Assembly: GCA_001275005.1 (NCBI GenBank)
Contig: JWZX01002561.1
Coordinates: forward strand, 1-39,234
Length of the DNA stretch: 39,234 bases
Reading direction: 5' to 3'
From: Chrysochromulina tobinii
Taxonomy: Eukaryota > Haptophyta > Prymnesiales > Chrysochromulinaceae
Part shown: positions 26,535 to 36,091 of the stretch, one piece after another
Position numbering within the stretch: the first letter of the stretch is position 1
How the letters are laid out: every line of letters begins with the position of its first letter
Position numbers and translations under genes: made by a program
The notes under the pieces: model-generated
The model's database searches: none
What the model saw: the letters and a program-made list of their open reading frames with translations, nothing else
What the model was told of the DNA's origin: nothing

Positions 26535-28864
26535 ATGAGCGGCGACATCGGCGGAGCGGAAGAGGACTCCGAGGAGGACCCGGAGTTCTCGCCCGACCTG
26601 GGCTTTAGCAGCGTCGCAAAGCCGCTCTCGTATCAGCACCCGCACGCGCACGTGAAGACGGAGATAGGGGACGCGTGCTTTGGCGTGCCGTACGGCGACG
26701 AGGATGATGAGGACGACGAGGACGAAGATGAGGGCGATTCCGACGCGCTGAGCGACGAGATCCGCTTCAGCCACGAGCGCTACTTCTCGCCGCGCCTGCA
26801 CGAGCTGCTGCGCGGCTCGGTCAAGGGCGGTGACCCTGCGTCGCACACGGGGCTACTCACGGGCGTGCGGCCGATGCTGCTGCACCAGAGCGACTCGCCA
26901 CATCCAGAGCGCCCCGCACGCCTCGTCGCCATCTACAATGAGCTCATCGAACGCGGGCTCGACGCGCGCTCGCGCCTGGTACCGGCGCGAGAGGCAAGCA
27001 CAGCTGACCTCGAGCTCGTGCACACGCCCGAGCAGGTGGCTAAGTCGACAGGGCTGTACCCGAGCGACGGCGCGGCGAGCGCGACACTCGGCCTCGACAG
27101 CGACACCTACTTCGCCGCAAGCGCCTCCGGGTACGCGGCCCGCCTCGCGGCAGGCTCCGTCGTCGAGCTGGTCACGCGAGTGGTGCACGGCGAGCTGCGG
27201 AATGCGCTCGCAGTGGTGCGTCCTCCAGGGCACCATTGCGAAGCGACGCAGGCGATGGGCTTCTGCCTGCTCAACAATGTGTGCGTGGCCGTCGCCGTCG
27301 CGCGCCGCCGCCTCGGGGTCCCCCGAGTCCTCGTCGTCGATTGGGATGTTCATCATGGCAACGGCGTGCAGGTGCGTCGATGGGGACCGCTGATGACCTC
27401 CCTCATCATAATCATGACCTGCCTGAACGCCTCATTGAACGCCTCTCTGAGAGTTGCCCTACTGACGGCCTCGCGACTGCAGAACATCTTTCGCGACGAC
27501 CCGACCGTCCTCTACGTATCGCTGCACAGGTGCACGCGGATTGCGCGCGGAGTGCACGCTGATTTCACGCTGATTGCACGCTGATTGCACGCTGATTGCA
27601 CGATGATTGCAGGATGATTGCACGACGATTGCACCCTGATTGCACCCTGATTGCACGCTGATTGCAGGATGATTGCACGACGATTGCACGCTGATTACCT
27701 CTTCGTATCGCTGCACAGGTACAGTCACGGCGCTGATGGATCCGACCCGCCCGCGGCGCCGGCTCGCATGCCGTTGTGTTCTTTCCGCGTCTGTGAAGGC
27801 TGCTGACTGGGCGTTCGCGTCTGTGATTGCTGTTTGACTGGCCGCTGAGTGGCGTCTGATGGCCTCCTTCTTCAGGTACGACCAACTCGCCGGGTCGGCG
27901 TCTGATTGCGTATGATTGCGTATGATCGCGTCTGATGGCCTCCTTCATCAGGTTCGGGCGTGGCTTCTATCCGGGGACAGGCCACCCCAGGGACGTGGGT
28001 GACGACGCGGGCGAGGGCACCTCAGTCAACGTCGCTTGGGAGCGCGGTGAAGGCTATTCCGATGCGGAGTACCTTGCCGCCTTCGATCGTCTCATCATGC
28101 CCATTGCGCGCGAGTACGCGCCCGAGCTCGTGATCGTCTCGGCCGGATTCGACGCTGCACGCGGCGATCCGCTTGGGGGTATGGGCCCGGCGCCTCGATA
28201 TGGACTCGATGAGTGCTCCCGTCATCTCCCGATGATTAACTCCGTCATCACGGCGCCTCGATATGGACTCGATGAGTGCCCCTCGAATGGCGACAGCAAA
28301 TTGCTACACTCATTGCCTCCCTCCTCACTCTGATGACGTCGGATTGCGTCCTCGAGCCGGAGACGTAACGCCAGCCTGATGACGTCTGATTACCTCCCTC
28401 CTCACTCTGATGACGTCTGATTGCCCCCCTCCTCACTCTCATGACTTCTGATTGCCTCGCTCCTCACAGGAATGGACCTAACGCCGGCTGGCTACTTCCA
28501 CATGACCACTCTCCTCGGCACGCTAGCGGCCGGCCGTCTCGTCATCGCCCTCGAAGGCGGCTACAACCTGCGCTCGATTGCCGACTCGGCGGCCGCTGTC
28601 CATGCGAGCCTCCTCGGCGACCCACCGCCGCTCCTCATGCGCCGACCGCCGCGTCCGGAGGCTCTCGCCGACATCGAGGCCGCCGCGCGCGCGCTCGCGC
28701 CGTATTGGGCGTGCCTGCGCCCGCCGCCGCTCGCACGGCCAGCTCCAAAACGGGCGCGCGGTGCGCCCGCGGGCAACGCCCGGGACAGCGCCGGCGTGTA
28801 CAAGAAGAGCAAGGGAAGACGAGGTCGCCTGCACGGGCCGTGGTGGTATAGGTTCCTCTACTAG
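26535..28864 (+). CDS. Class II histone deacetylase (HDA1/HDAC6-like), four exons
   Basis: Exons 26535-27371, 27483-27529, 27952-28178 and 28470-28864 join in frame to 501 aa. After an acidic N-terminus (DEDDEDDEDEDEG, ~55-67) the deacetylase domain starts near 105: SPHPERPARL, RPPGHHCEATQAMGFCLLNN (charge-relay His 233-234), VVDWDVHHGNGVQ (zinc ligands D271, H273), then VLYVSLH|RFGRGFYPGTG across a splice, VSAGFDAARGDPL|GGMDLTPAGY across another, and ALEGGYN with the catalytic Tyr. All zinc and catalytic residues appear present, so it should be an active lysine deacetylase, on histones or tubulin-like substrates. The C-terminus is basic (PAPKRARG, YKKSKGRRGR) and may be a nuclear signal. The splices are strongly supported by motif continuity. 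Confidence 0.9.
27530..27951 (+). repeat. HDAC intron 2: GATTGCACG array with a copy of the exon 2 end
   Basis: The exon 2 end CGTATCGCTGCACAG|GT is repeated inside the intron at about 27704-27720. Between lies an array of ~12 GATTGCACGCT/GATTGCAGGAT units. Further on, TTCTTCAG|GTACGACC (~27880) precedes a short open stretch starting with Tyr-Asp, then the used acceptor TTCATCAG|GTTCGG (27952). Confidence 0.75.
28179..28469 (+). repeat. HDAC intron 3: tandem segments
   Basis: A ~28-bp segment, GGCGCCTCGATATGGACTCG then ATGAGTGC, occurs near 28188 and 28252. Further on, ~32-bp units with CTGATGACGTCTGATTGCC and TCCCTCCTCAC repeat to the acceptor CCTCACAG|GA. Confidence 0.7.
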
Positions 28865-29704
28865 GAGCCGTGCACAGTATGGGTACACCACCGATCGAAG
28901 GCGTACCACATGATGAGGCGACGACGGACGGTGTGAGCCGAGAACAAGAGCTGCGAAAAGCGGACGAGAGAACGGCTGGTTGATGGGGGCGTGCATGCGG
29001 AGAGACTGATTCGACATAATTCCGAACTCGTATACGGTCACGTCAGAACCGAAACCGACTCTAGGTCATGACTCTACGGTACGTTCTCTGAACAAACAGT
29101 ACACAGAAACGGTTGAGATCATTCATCTCAGATCATAAACAAACAGTTCGTGTCCCGCTCAACTGACACCGTATCATGGAAAAGTCGCTCCCGTGAGAAC
29201 AACTTCGTTCCGCTGGCGCGCTGGGGTGTGGCTGTGCGGGACCGGATTAACGGATTGTACCATGGGCATGGTGAACATGTACCGGGCCCGTGGCTACCAG
29301 ATGGCCACAAAAAACAGTGGCGATCGGGTAATCAGAACGTCGAAAAACTGAATTTCCTTAATCCGATCTACACTCGGATATGGTCGCACTTGACACTCTC
29401 TACGCCATGTGCCTTTCATGACGTCTCATGGTGCCTTTGTCGTGTGTGCCAACGCAAGGAAATCAAGAAACGATGGATTATCGTGGAGCTGAGCTTTAAC
29501 ATTTGCCACGCAGCCACGCTATGAATCCGAGAAGCTGCAATGAGAGGATGACGTGCGGATGATTTCACCTTTGCCAGTTGCATGCAGACGGGCGAGACGC
29601 ACCGTTACACAAAAATTGTGACGTGTCTGTGCGTGTCGAGGAGATAGGAATCCTACAAAAGACAAGACGTCACGCTCACCAGTTCGCCGGGTCCCAAGCG
29701 CAAC
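28865..29704. other. Intergenic, no gene seen
   Basis: Lower GC than neighbouring genes. A plus-strand frame at 29150-29524 could encode ~124 residues, but it has no initiating ATG in good context, no family motif and unusual composition, so I do not call it. The channel gene promoter should lie in the right part. Confidence 0.45.
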
Positions 29705-32320
29705 ATGCTAAGAGTAGTAAAGGACCCAGGCATCGACATGCCACGGGTACCCTCGGACGACAAGATATCCCCACACACCAAAAGTCGGCGCCACGCGGAG
29801 AAGCTGGACAAGTTCGTGAAACGCCACGGTGTCGAGGGCGCCGCAGCCCTTCAGGCAGAGACCGAGAGGATGGCAGCGATGATCAAGGCACATGAGCAGA
29901 GGACGAAAGTCACGAGCTGGGTGATGACGCCCGGCAAATCCGCATTTCTGGCCTTCTGGGACTTCCCGTCCTCAGTCGCCCTCTTGTACACGCTGAGCAT
30001 CAGCCCGTTTGAGGCGGGCTTCGTCGAGACGACCGTCGGCGCAGCCGCCTGGAGGGACCCGTACTTCATTGCGAATCGCGCCATCGATCTCGTCTTCTTG
30101 TTTGATATGATCCTGCAGTTCTTCATCGCCGTCGAGAACCAAAGCTTGGATATTGCCGGTGAGACTCTCTGGGTCACGTCCCCACGAAAGATTGCCAAAC
30201 GGTACTTGATGTCGTGGTTCCTGCTCGACGCCGCCACGCTCTTCGTGCCCGCGTACTTTGACATTGCGACCGCGACGGGCGAGATGGGAGACGATGCGCC
30301 TGACCCCTCGGCGCTTCGCGCCCTGCGCGTGGTTCGCTTGACCAAGCTCGTGCGCCTTGTGCGCGCCTCGCGTATATACAAGCGCTTGCTTTCCAAGATC
30401 ACCCTCTCCTCAGCCCAGTTGACGGTGCTCACCTGCGTGACGTTGCTCCTGGTCGGCGCCCACCTTTACGCGAGCATCCTCGGCATCTGTACGGCGATGC
30501 ACTCGAACAAGCAGGACACGTGGCTCGGCGATGCCAAATATGGCTACTGCAAGGACGATGCTTGCCAAGTGAGCACCCCTACTCTCTACCTTGCGTCGTT
30601 CATGTGGGCCGTCATGATCATCACGGGCACGGGCGGCACCGACTTCTACCCGAGCGAGTCTTCGGAAGCCGAGACGATGCTCGTGCTGGTCTTGATGCTT
30701 GTAGGAGCGTTGCTCTGGACGTACCTGCTTGCCCTCTTCTGCGACATGGCAACCAACGGTGAGCCGGGCATGACGCACTTCAAGCAGTTGCTCGACTCCC
30801 TCAACCGGCACGCGAACGCGCACCAGCTGCCCAAAGAGATGGCGCGCCGGATCCGCGAGTACATGTACCAGCAGCAGCCCTCACAGCTGTCCAAGTACAA
30901 CGAGGGTGTCATCTCGTGCTTGTCGGCCGGCCTCCAGTGCGAGATCCTTCTCTACGTGAACCGGCCTTGGCTCCAGAAGGTCTGGTTCTTCCAAAACCTC
31001 GAGCCCGCGTGCTTGGCGCGGCTGACGCGCGAGATGTCGGCGCTCACGTTCGCCCCGAGCGAGATCGCGCCGCTCCAAAACCTGTACGTGGTCTGTCGTG
31101 GGATGGTGCTTTACGGGAGCTTGATCTTGCGCAGCGGCGCAGTCTGGGGGGATGACGTCATCCTGACCGAGCCTCGTTACTTCTCGAAGCGACACGCGCG
31201 CGCGATCTCGTACGTGGACACGATGATGCTCAACCGTGACACGCTCACGCAGGTGATCGTCCTCTTCCCCGCCTCCAAGGCACGGCTGCGGCTGATGATG
31301 ATCAAGCTCGCGCTTCGTCGGCACATCGTTGAAGCCGCGCGCTGCCAATGCACGAACGCTGGCGACCTGTTCAGGCATGCCGCCCCGGGTGGCACCGATG
31401 GTATCTCATTCTTCAGCCGACTGGACAAGGATCGTGATATGGCCCAACGGTCAGATGCGATCATCGGCACCCCGAAGAGCAAACGCCAGCAGAAGCGATG
31501 GGACAAGCAGAAGGCGTGGCTCACGGAGAAGAAACGTGACGAGGAGGCATTCGATGGCACCCGCACGACGATCTTGATGGCGAACCAGATTCCACAGACG
31601 CAGTGGCGCGACGCTGGCGATGCGCCTCTCGAGGACGACAAGCACGCGTGCATCATGTTCGCGATGGACGAGCTCAGTCAGAAGCTGATCAGCATGCAGA
31701 AACAGCACAGTGCGGACATGCAGCGCCTGTATCGGCATGTGCAGGGCCTCGTCGGCGGTGCTGGTGCAGCAGCAGGGTCGCAAGCGCTTCCCACTGGCGC
31801 GGAGGCGCGCCGTACCCAGGCGCAGGGCGGCAGTCCTTACAACCCGTCGAAGAGCCCATCGGCGCAACGTTGGGTCTGCCCCGACGGCATGGACAAGCCA
31901 AGCCAAGTACTCTGGGACGACCGTCCTGCTCTGGGGCCGAGCAGCAAGTACTCTGGGACCGACAAGGATCGATTCCCCGACTCAGGCCCGCCGACGCCGC
32001 GGATGGGTTCCGGGCCTCCGCGGCGTGCGACCTCAGGCTTCGAGCACAAGCGGCTCGGGTCGCCTGACCTAAGCGGCAAGAGCAAGAGCGAATCTTTTGA
32101 TCGTCCCCTAGCTAAGCGCGTCCCCGTCGCCGCCATTGCCACCACCGGAACCGGGAGCAACGGAGGCGCCGTCGTGGCACCGTTGGGCCTATCGCAGTCT
32201 GTGGAGTCGACTGCATCCTTAGCGAATCATGTGCAGTCTGCACAGCGCGCCTGGCTGCAGCGCTTCGGAAGGCCCCCAGGGTCGCCGCGGAATGACATCG
32301 TCACAGATATGCGCATATGA
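29705..32320 (+). CDS. Voltage-gated cation channel, EAG/HCN/KAT-like, with C-linker and CNBD
   Basis: An 871-aa single-exon protein. S1 lies at ~80-105, S2 ~122-143, S3 ~170-187. S4 has basic residues at every third position from R205 to R223 (205, 208, 211, 214, 217, 220, 223), so it should sense voltage. S5 is ~238-262, the pore helix and filter ~294-315, and S6 ~324-348. A C-linker (LPKEMARRIREYMY) leads into a cyclic-nucleotide-binding fold (CEILLYVNRPWLQKV to ALRRHIVEAA) in which the usual phosphate-binding cassette is not recognisable, so nucleotide gating is doubtful. The filter reads TGTGGTD rather than TxGYGD. The tail has a coiled coil (MQKQHSADMQRLYRHVQ) and a Ser/Pro/Gly-rich end. 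A near-identical inverted copy ends at the right edge. Confidence 0.88.
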   Translation: MLRVVKDPGIDMPRVPSDDKISPHTKSRRHAEKLDKFVKRHGVEGAAALQAETERMAAMIKAHEQRTKVTSWVMTPGKSAFLAFWDFPSSVALLYTLSISPFEAGFVETTVGAAAWRDPYFIANRAIDLVFLFDMILQFFIAVENQSLDIAGETLWVTSPRKIAKRYLMSWFLLDAATLFVPAYFDIATATGEMGDDAPDPSALRALRVVRLTKLVRLVRASRIYKRLLSKITLSSAQLTVLTCVTLLLVGAHLYASILGICTAMHSNKQDTWLGDAKYGYCKDDACQVSTPTLYLASFMWAVMIITGTGGTDFYPSESSEAETMLVLVLMLVGALLWTYLLALFCDMATNGEPGMTHFKQLLDSLNRHANAHQLPKEMARRIREYMYQQQPSQLSKYNEGVISCLSAGLQCEILLYVNRPWLQKVWFFQNLEPACLARLTREMSALTFAPSEIAPLQNLYVVCRGMVLYGSLILRSGAVWGDDVILTEPRYFSKRHARAISYVDTMMLNRDTLTQVIVLFPASKARLRLMMIKLALRRHIVEAARCQCTNAGDLFRHAAPGGTDGISFFSRLDKDRDMAQRSDAIIGTPKSKRQQKRWDKQKAWLTEKKRDEEAFDGTRTTILMANQIPQTQWRDAGDAPLEDDKHACIMFAMDELSQKLISMQKQHSADMQRLYRHVQGLVGGAGAAAGSQALPTGAEARRTQAQGGSPYNPSKSPSAQRWVCPDGMDKPSQVLWDDRPALGPSSKYSGTDKDRFPDSGPPTPRMGSGPPRRATSGFEHKRLGSPDLSGKSKSESFDRPLAKRVPVAAIATTGTGSNGGAVVAPLGLSQSVESTASLANHVQSAQRAWLQRFGRPPGSPRNDIVTDMRI
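30218..31745 (+). repeat. Left arm of a large inverted duplication (channel gene)
   Basis: 30218-31745 matches the reverse complement of about 37690-39234. The first ~120 bp at the S3-S4 region are identical, including synonymous sites. Identity falls in the C-terminal tail. The right arm continues beyond the window, so the true length is unknown. Confidence 0.9.
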
Positions 32321-33373
32321 GACCTCGCGCGCAGCATGGTGTACGCTCTTCGCTGCGAGGCTGCTCTGGGACCCACTCGACTGAGCTGTAGCCGACTTGC
32401 CGCGGATTGCTGCTGGGGGCTTCTGGGGGCGACCGACCGTTGGGCGATAGACTGAACGAGCTGTGGTTACGAAAGGGGGCTACGGTGCTCCTTGCCCTCT
32501 GCAAGCGCGCGAGGTGATACAGCTGGCGATGCGGGCTACCATGTCTTGATGGAATTCCATTCGTGTGGGTCTACGGACAGAAGGTCTACGGATGAGTGTG
32601 CGAGCGACTGCGCCTCACTCCGAGCGGTTTCTGAGCGGTCGTGCGTCGAGCACAGGGCAGGTAGCCGGGCAGGCACACTGACACACGTGCACGCCCCTGT
32701 CGTGGACGCACGGATTCGTGTCAGTCATGATGTATGATGAGCAGATGAGCTCAACGTTCATGCGGGCGATCGAGAGCGAATTTTGTAGTTTATGTGGAGG
32801 TGTTGACCGTCGGGACATGCATGATCCGTGGCAGCGTGGTGTTCTTATGGCGCAAATGTGGTTTAAAGCTGTTCACAGGACACCGTTCACAGATCTTGAC
32901 ATGTCTTGATCGCTGAAACTGGTCGCCTCCGACACGCGCGGCGGATCGCGAATCGCACGCAACGCACGACGACCACGATGCCGCTGGCGGCAGCAGACCT
33001 GGAGAAGGTGCAGTCCCTCGCGCTTGCCCTACGGAGTCTATCAAGCATCGCACAAAGCTCCACACTCGCATACCCTCGTGTTCGGCCGGGCTGGCCCAGG
33101 GGTGCGGTGGGCACAGAATGGAAATGCCCATGGAATTTTGGCCACTCGCAGTGTGCCATGCTGTTCCTCGCACATGGCCTGCCCCTGTCTGCTGAGTCGG
33201 AGGCTGCCATACAATGGGCGATGCAGCTGAAGCAGAGGCTGAAGAGCGCAATCCTAAATTACAGCTTGGAACATTGGCCATCTGCATGTGCGCATGGGCG
33301 CTGGAGGGCCGAACCTGATTGAGAGCCCTTGCGCATGTGCACTCGCCCTTCCTGACTCGCGTCTGCTTGGGCC
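32321..33373. other. Region with no firm gene; may hold 5' exon(s) of the GH130-like gene
   Basis: The downstream gene lacks a convincing start after an in-frame stop at 33353-33355, so it probably has an upstream exon here. A frame from ATG 32978 to 33322 (MPLAAADLEKVQSLALALRS onward, about 114 residues) is a weak candidate. No family motif supports it and I cannot place a splice. TCTACGGA is repeated near 32570-32590. Confidence 0.35.
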
Positions 33374-34926
33374 GTGAGGAATCCAGGGCGGGCGTACAAC
33401 CCAGCTGGCATTGACGAGGACCACCTCCTCATGCGCGTGGACCCGCTGGATGACGGTTACGTGTTGCCAAGGTTTCACCACTTTGTGTGGTTCGAGCGTG
33501 GCCAGCTCGCCGGCTCCCACAGCGGCTGCGACGCGCGCGGGATCTGGCTGGACCAGTACACCCTCCTTGCCGTGTACAATGAGATGACGATCTTCCCACA
33601 TTACAAGCAGGGAGACCCCCTCTACCCTGGCTCCGGCAACAATCGGGTGCACATGTACGCGCTGAACCTGAGCGCCGGCAAGCACACCCGACCAATCCAG
33701 CTGAAGCTCGTGGGCCTACCGTCCCAAGTTTGGGAGAAGAACTGGGCTCCGTTCGTGCACAATGGCGAGCTGTTCATGAGCTACAAGCTCCGGCCGCAAC
33801 ACCTCGTCCTCCGCTGCAAGTTGAGTGCCGTAGTACCGGGCGCAGCGCCCCCCGAGGTACCGCAAGGCCCTGGGGATTGTCGCGTGGCGCATGCAAGTGC
33901 TCACCACGGCGCGTCCTCCCCTTTCCCCACAGGTGCCGCAAGGCCCTGGGGATTGTAGCGTGGCGTTCAACACGACGAGCCCCGACACGATGTGGGCGCA
34001 GGCCGTCGACCACATCGTGTCGAACGTGCGCTTGTCGACGCCGCCGATGCTCGTCGATGGACGTTTCATCGCGGTCATGCACTACGAGCCCATACTTGGC
34101 ATGTACGAACACTCTTGATTGCATCTGATTGCATCTGATTGCCTGCATCTTCAGCCTCGCGAGCTCGCACTCCGAGCCCATACTTGGCACTCACGAGCAC
34201 TCTTGATGGCCACACTGATGAGGTCTGATTGCCTCCATCATCAGGTACGAGCACGCCTTCTACGAGATGCAAGCCGAGCCGCCCTTCGCCATCCTTCGCA
34301 CCTCGAGACCGTTTCGGCTCTCGGACGCGGGCCTCGCCGTGCCCAAAGTTGCACGCCAGAACGGCGCGACCTTTGAACGTGATAAGGGCGTTCAGTACAT
34401 CGTCGGGCTCCACCTCGAGAGGAATTCGTCAAACGACGGCGCTCAGCACGGCGCGAGCGGCGGCCGTCACGATAGCCGACGCGTCACGATGACGTACGGC
34501 TTGATGAACCACTATAGTATGAAGACCTCCATCCAGCTGGGTACCATCTACCGTATGCTCGCCGACAGTGAGGCCGACCCCGCCCGGTACCGCTCCTGCT
34601 TGGTCTCGACGAGGGGCGATGGGCAGTGCCGTGAATCCAATTGCCGAAGCCCCGACACACCGTCCAAGTTTGTGAATCCGCATGCGCCGGAGCGCGGGGT
34701 GAGCCAGTTCGTGAGCCCGCACAGAGGGGGCCACCCGATCACACCCGAAGACGTCAAGCTGGCCATCTGCCCGAACCTGTGCACGAAGTACAATTACGAG
34801 TGCAATGATGTCAAGAGCATGCAGCGCGCTCTGAAGCTGGATCGGTCCGAGGGGGGCACCGAGGTGGCTTTCTACAGCCATGCCGCCACTCAGTTTGAGA
34901 GGTTGCTCGCGGGCGACCAGGGATGA
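33374..34926 (+). CDS. GH130-like five-bladed beta-propeller protein (putative glycoside hydrolase/phosphorylase), 5' end uncertain
   Basis: Segments 33374-33856, 33933-34102 and 34245-34926 join in frame to about 444 aa. Motifs include YNPAGIDEDHLLMRV, an LLAVYNEM strand, VWEKNWAPFVHNGELFMSY (an EKNW-type motif seen in GH130-related propellers and in eukaryotic relatives), then TPPMLVDGRFIAVMHYE and YIVGLHLE strands. This suggests cleavage or phosphorolysis of a beta-linked oligosaccharide, or glycan modification in the secretory path; catalytic residues were not assigned. A Cys-containing C-terminal region (ICPNLCTKYNYEC) may be a separate module. The start lies upstream in an unplaced exon; the first in-frame ATG here (33431) would cut the first blade. 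Both introns show exon-copy repeats. The next gene begins about 240 bp downstream. Confidence 0.6.
33857..33965 (+). repeat. Family A introner-like intron (33857-33932) with a 33-bp direct repeat
   Basis: The intron starts with a 33-bp sequence (GTACCGCAAGGCCCTGGGGA onward) that matches the exon start at 33933-33965 with two differences. The core is at 33889-33911, identical to USP copies in its central part. The intron is 76 bp and ends TTTCCCCACAG. Confidence 0.9.
34086..34260 (+). repeat. Intron 34103-34244 with duplicated exon end and GATTGC units
   Basis: The exon end plus donor (GAGCCCATACTTGGCATGTA, then CGAACACTCTTGAT) recurs inside the intron near 34170-34205 with a few changes. The intron begins GTACGAACAC, matching the next exon start GTACGAGCAC at 34245. 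GATTGCATCT and GATTGCCTCC units precede the acceptor CATCATCAG. Confidence 0.8.
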
Positions 34927-35164
34927 TAGTCTCTGCCATCGAGCAAGAGCGCGCGATGCAATTCGAGGGTTGGCGATGAGTGTGCTTGCGCGTGCGTCCG
35001 CGAGTCCTGGTGCCGGCCTGGACGTCCGTGTATGTGAACCGCGTGTGTCCCGAGGCGTTCATTCACATCTTCATACTTCTGCGCCGTGCTGTTCACAGCC
35101 AACAGCTCAGCTTGCGAGCTCCCGCGAGCTCCGCAGCCCTCCGACCTTCGCAGTGAAGCCGTGG

Positions 35165-36091
35165 ATGGGCGGCAAGAGTAAAAAGGGTGGCAAAAAGGAC
35201 GGGGCGTCGCCGGCGCTGGACGAGGACGCGCTGCTTGACGCGGCCATCGCCGAAAACCTAGCACTCAAAGCGAAGGCGGAATCGGAGGCGAAGCTCATGG
35301 AGGTCGTGAAGAAGGAGGTGAAGGAGGCGAAGAAGAAGAAGAGTCTGCGCGTGCTGCAGATGTCGGAGACCATGGCGAAGCTCGATCGCGTCATGGTCTT
35401 CCACATCACGCGGACGCTGCCCGACGGCAATAAGGACGTCGTCGTCGTCGAGAACACGCTCATCTTTTACGTGGACGCTGCGGATGTACAAGCTGACCTG
35501 GAGGAGCTCAAGGCAGCCGACCCGTCACTCCCGCTGAGCATCGAGCACGTGCCGCTGGGGAAGGCGTTTGCGCTCGTGCAGGGGCTCCAGGGCCTCACCG
35601 GCCCGCCCGGCGTCAAGCGACACCTGCAGTTCTCGCGCGCCGTCGTGAAAGCCGAGGGCGAGCGGGGCATCCCACCCGAGTTGCGCGAGCAGATGCGAAG
35701 TGGCGGGCCGATGCCCATGTTCTACAGCGAGAAGATCGAGCTGCCCGGTGTGACACCCATCTTCTTCACGCGCGACGACCTGCTCAAATTCTGGGAGGGC
35801 AGCCTGCTTGCGGGCGCACCGCACGCCGCCAAAGCGCCTCCGGTGACGGTCACTGACCTGCGCTACGTCGTGGCGCGCACCCTCCAGGAGGCCGGCGACT
35901 GGGAGGCGCTGTTCTTCGTGCCGCCGAGCCGCTCAGCCGAGCTCTCCACCGCCGTGCGCGACGCTGCTCTACGAGAGGCCGAAATGGCGCGCGGCTTCGA
36001 GAGCGGCGCACAACGGCTACAGGCCGTGATGCATGCCGAGCGTGTGGCGAGCGGCGAGGAGCCGCCGCCGCTCACGGCCGCCGCGAGCTGA
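35165..36091 (+). CDS. Tic22-like protein (plastid protein import), tentative
   Basis: A 308-aa frame from ATG 35165 (MGGKSKKGGKKDG). An in-frame ATG at 34976, 50 bp after the previous stop, would add 63 residues that could be a targeting sequence. After a Lys/Glu-rich helix (~25-65) come alternating hydrophobic strands: VMVFHITRTLPDG, ENTLIFYVDAADVQADLEEL, SIEHVPLGKAFALVQGL, then PMPMFYSEKI, TPIFFTRDDLLKFWEG. The order (V-F...G...L.F...DA...L, then P-V/M-F, then PIFF-DL) resembles Tic22 family proteins, which act in the intermembrane space of plastid import. It could also be an unrelated protein with a similar pattern. No intron is needed. The tail is Ala/Glu-rich. Confidence 0.5.
   Translation: MGGKSKKGGKKDGASPALDEDALLDAAIAENLALKAKAESEAKLMEVVKKEVKEAKKKKSLRVLQMSETMAKLDRVMVFHITRTLPDGNKDVVVVENTLIFYVDAADVQADLEELKAADPSLPLSIEHVPLGKAFALVQGLQGLTGPPGVKRHLQFSRAVVKAEGERGIPPELREQMRSGGPMPMFYSEKIELPGVTPIFFTRDDLLKFWEGSLLAGAPHAAKAPPVTVTDLRYVVARTLQEAGDWEALFFVPPSRSAELSTAVRDAALREAEMARGFESGAQRLQAVMHAERVASGEEPPPLTAAAS

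Noticed and set aside
29150-29524. 124-codon plus-strand frame in the intergenic region
   Set aside because: No ATG in good context, no motif, no upstream or downstream continuation.
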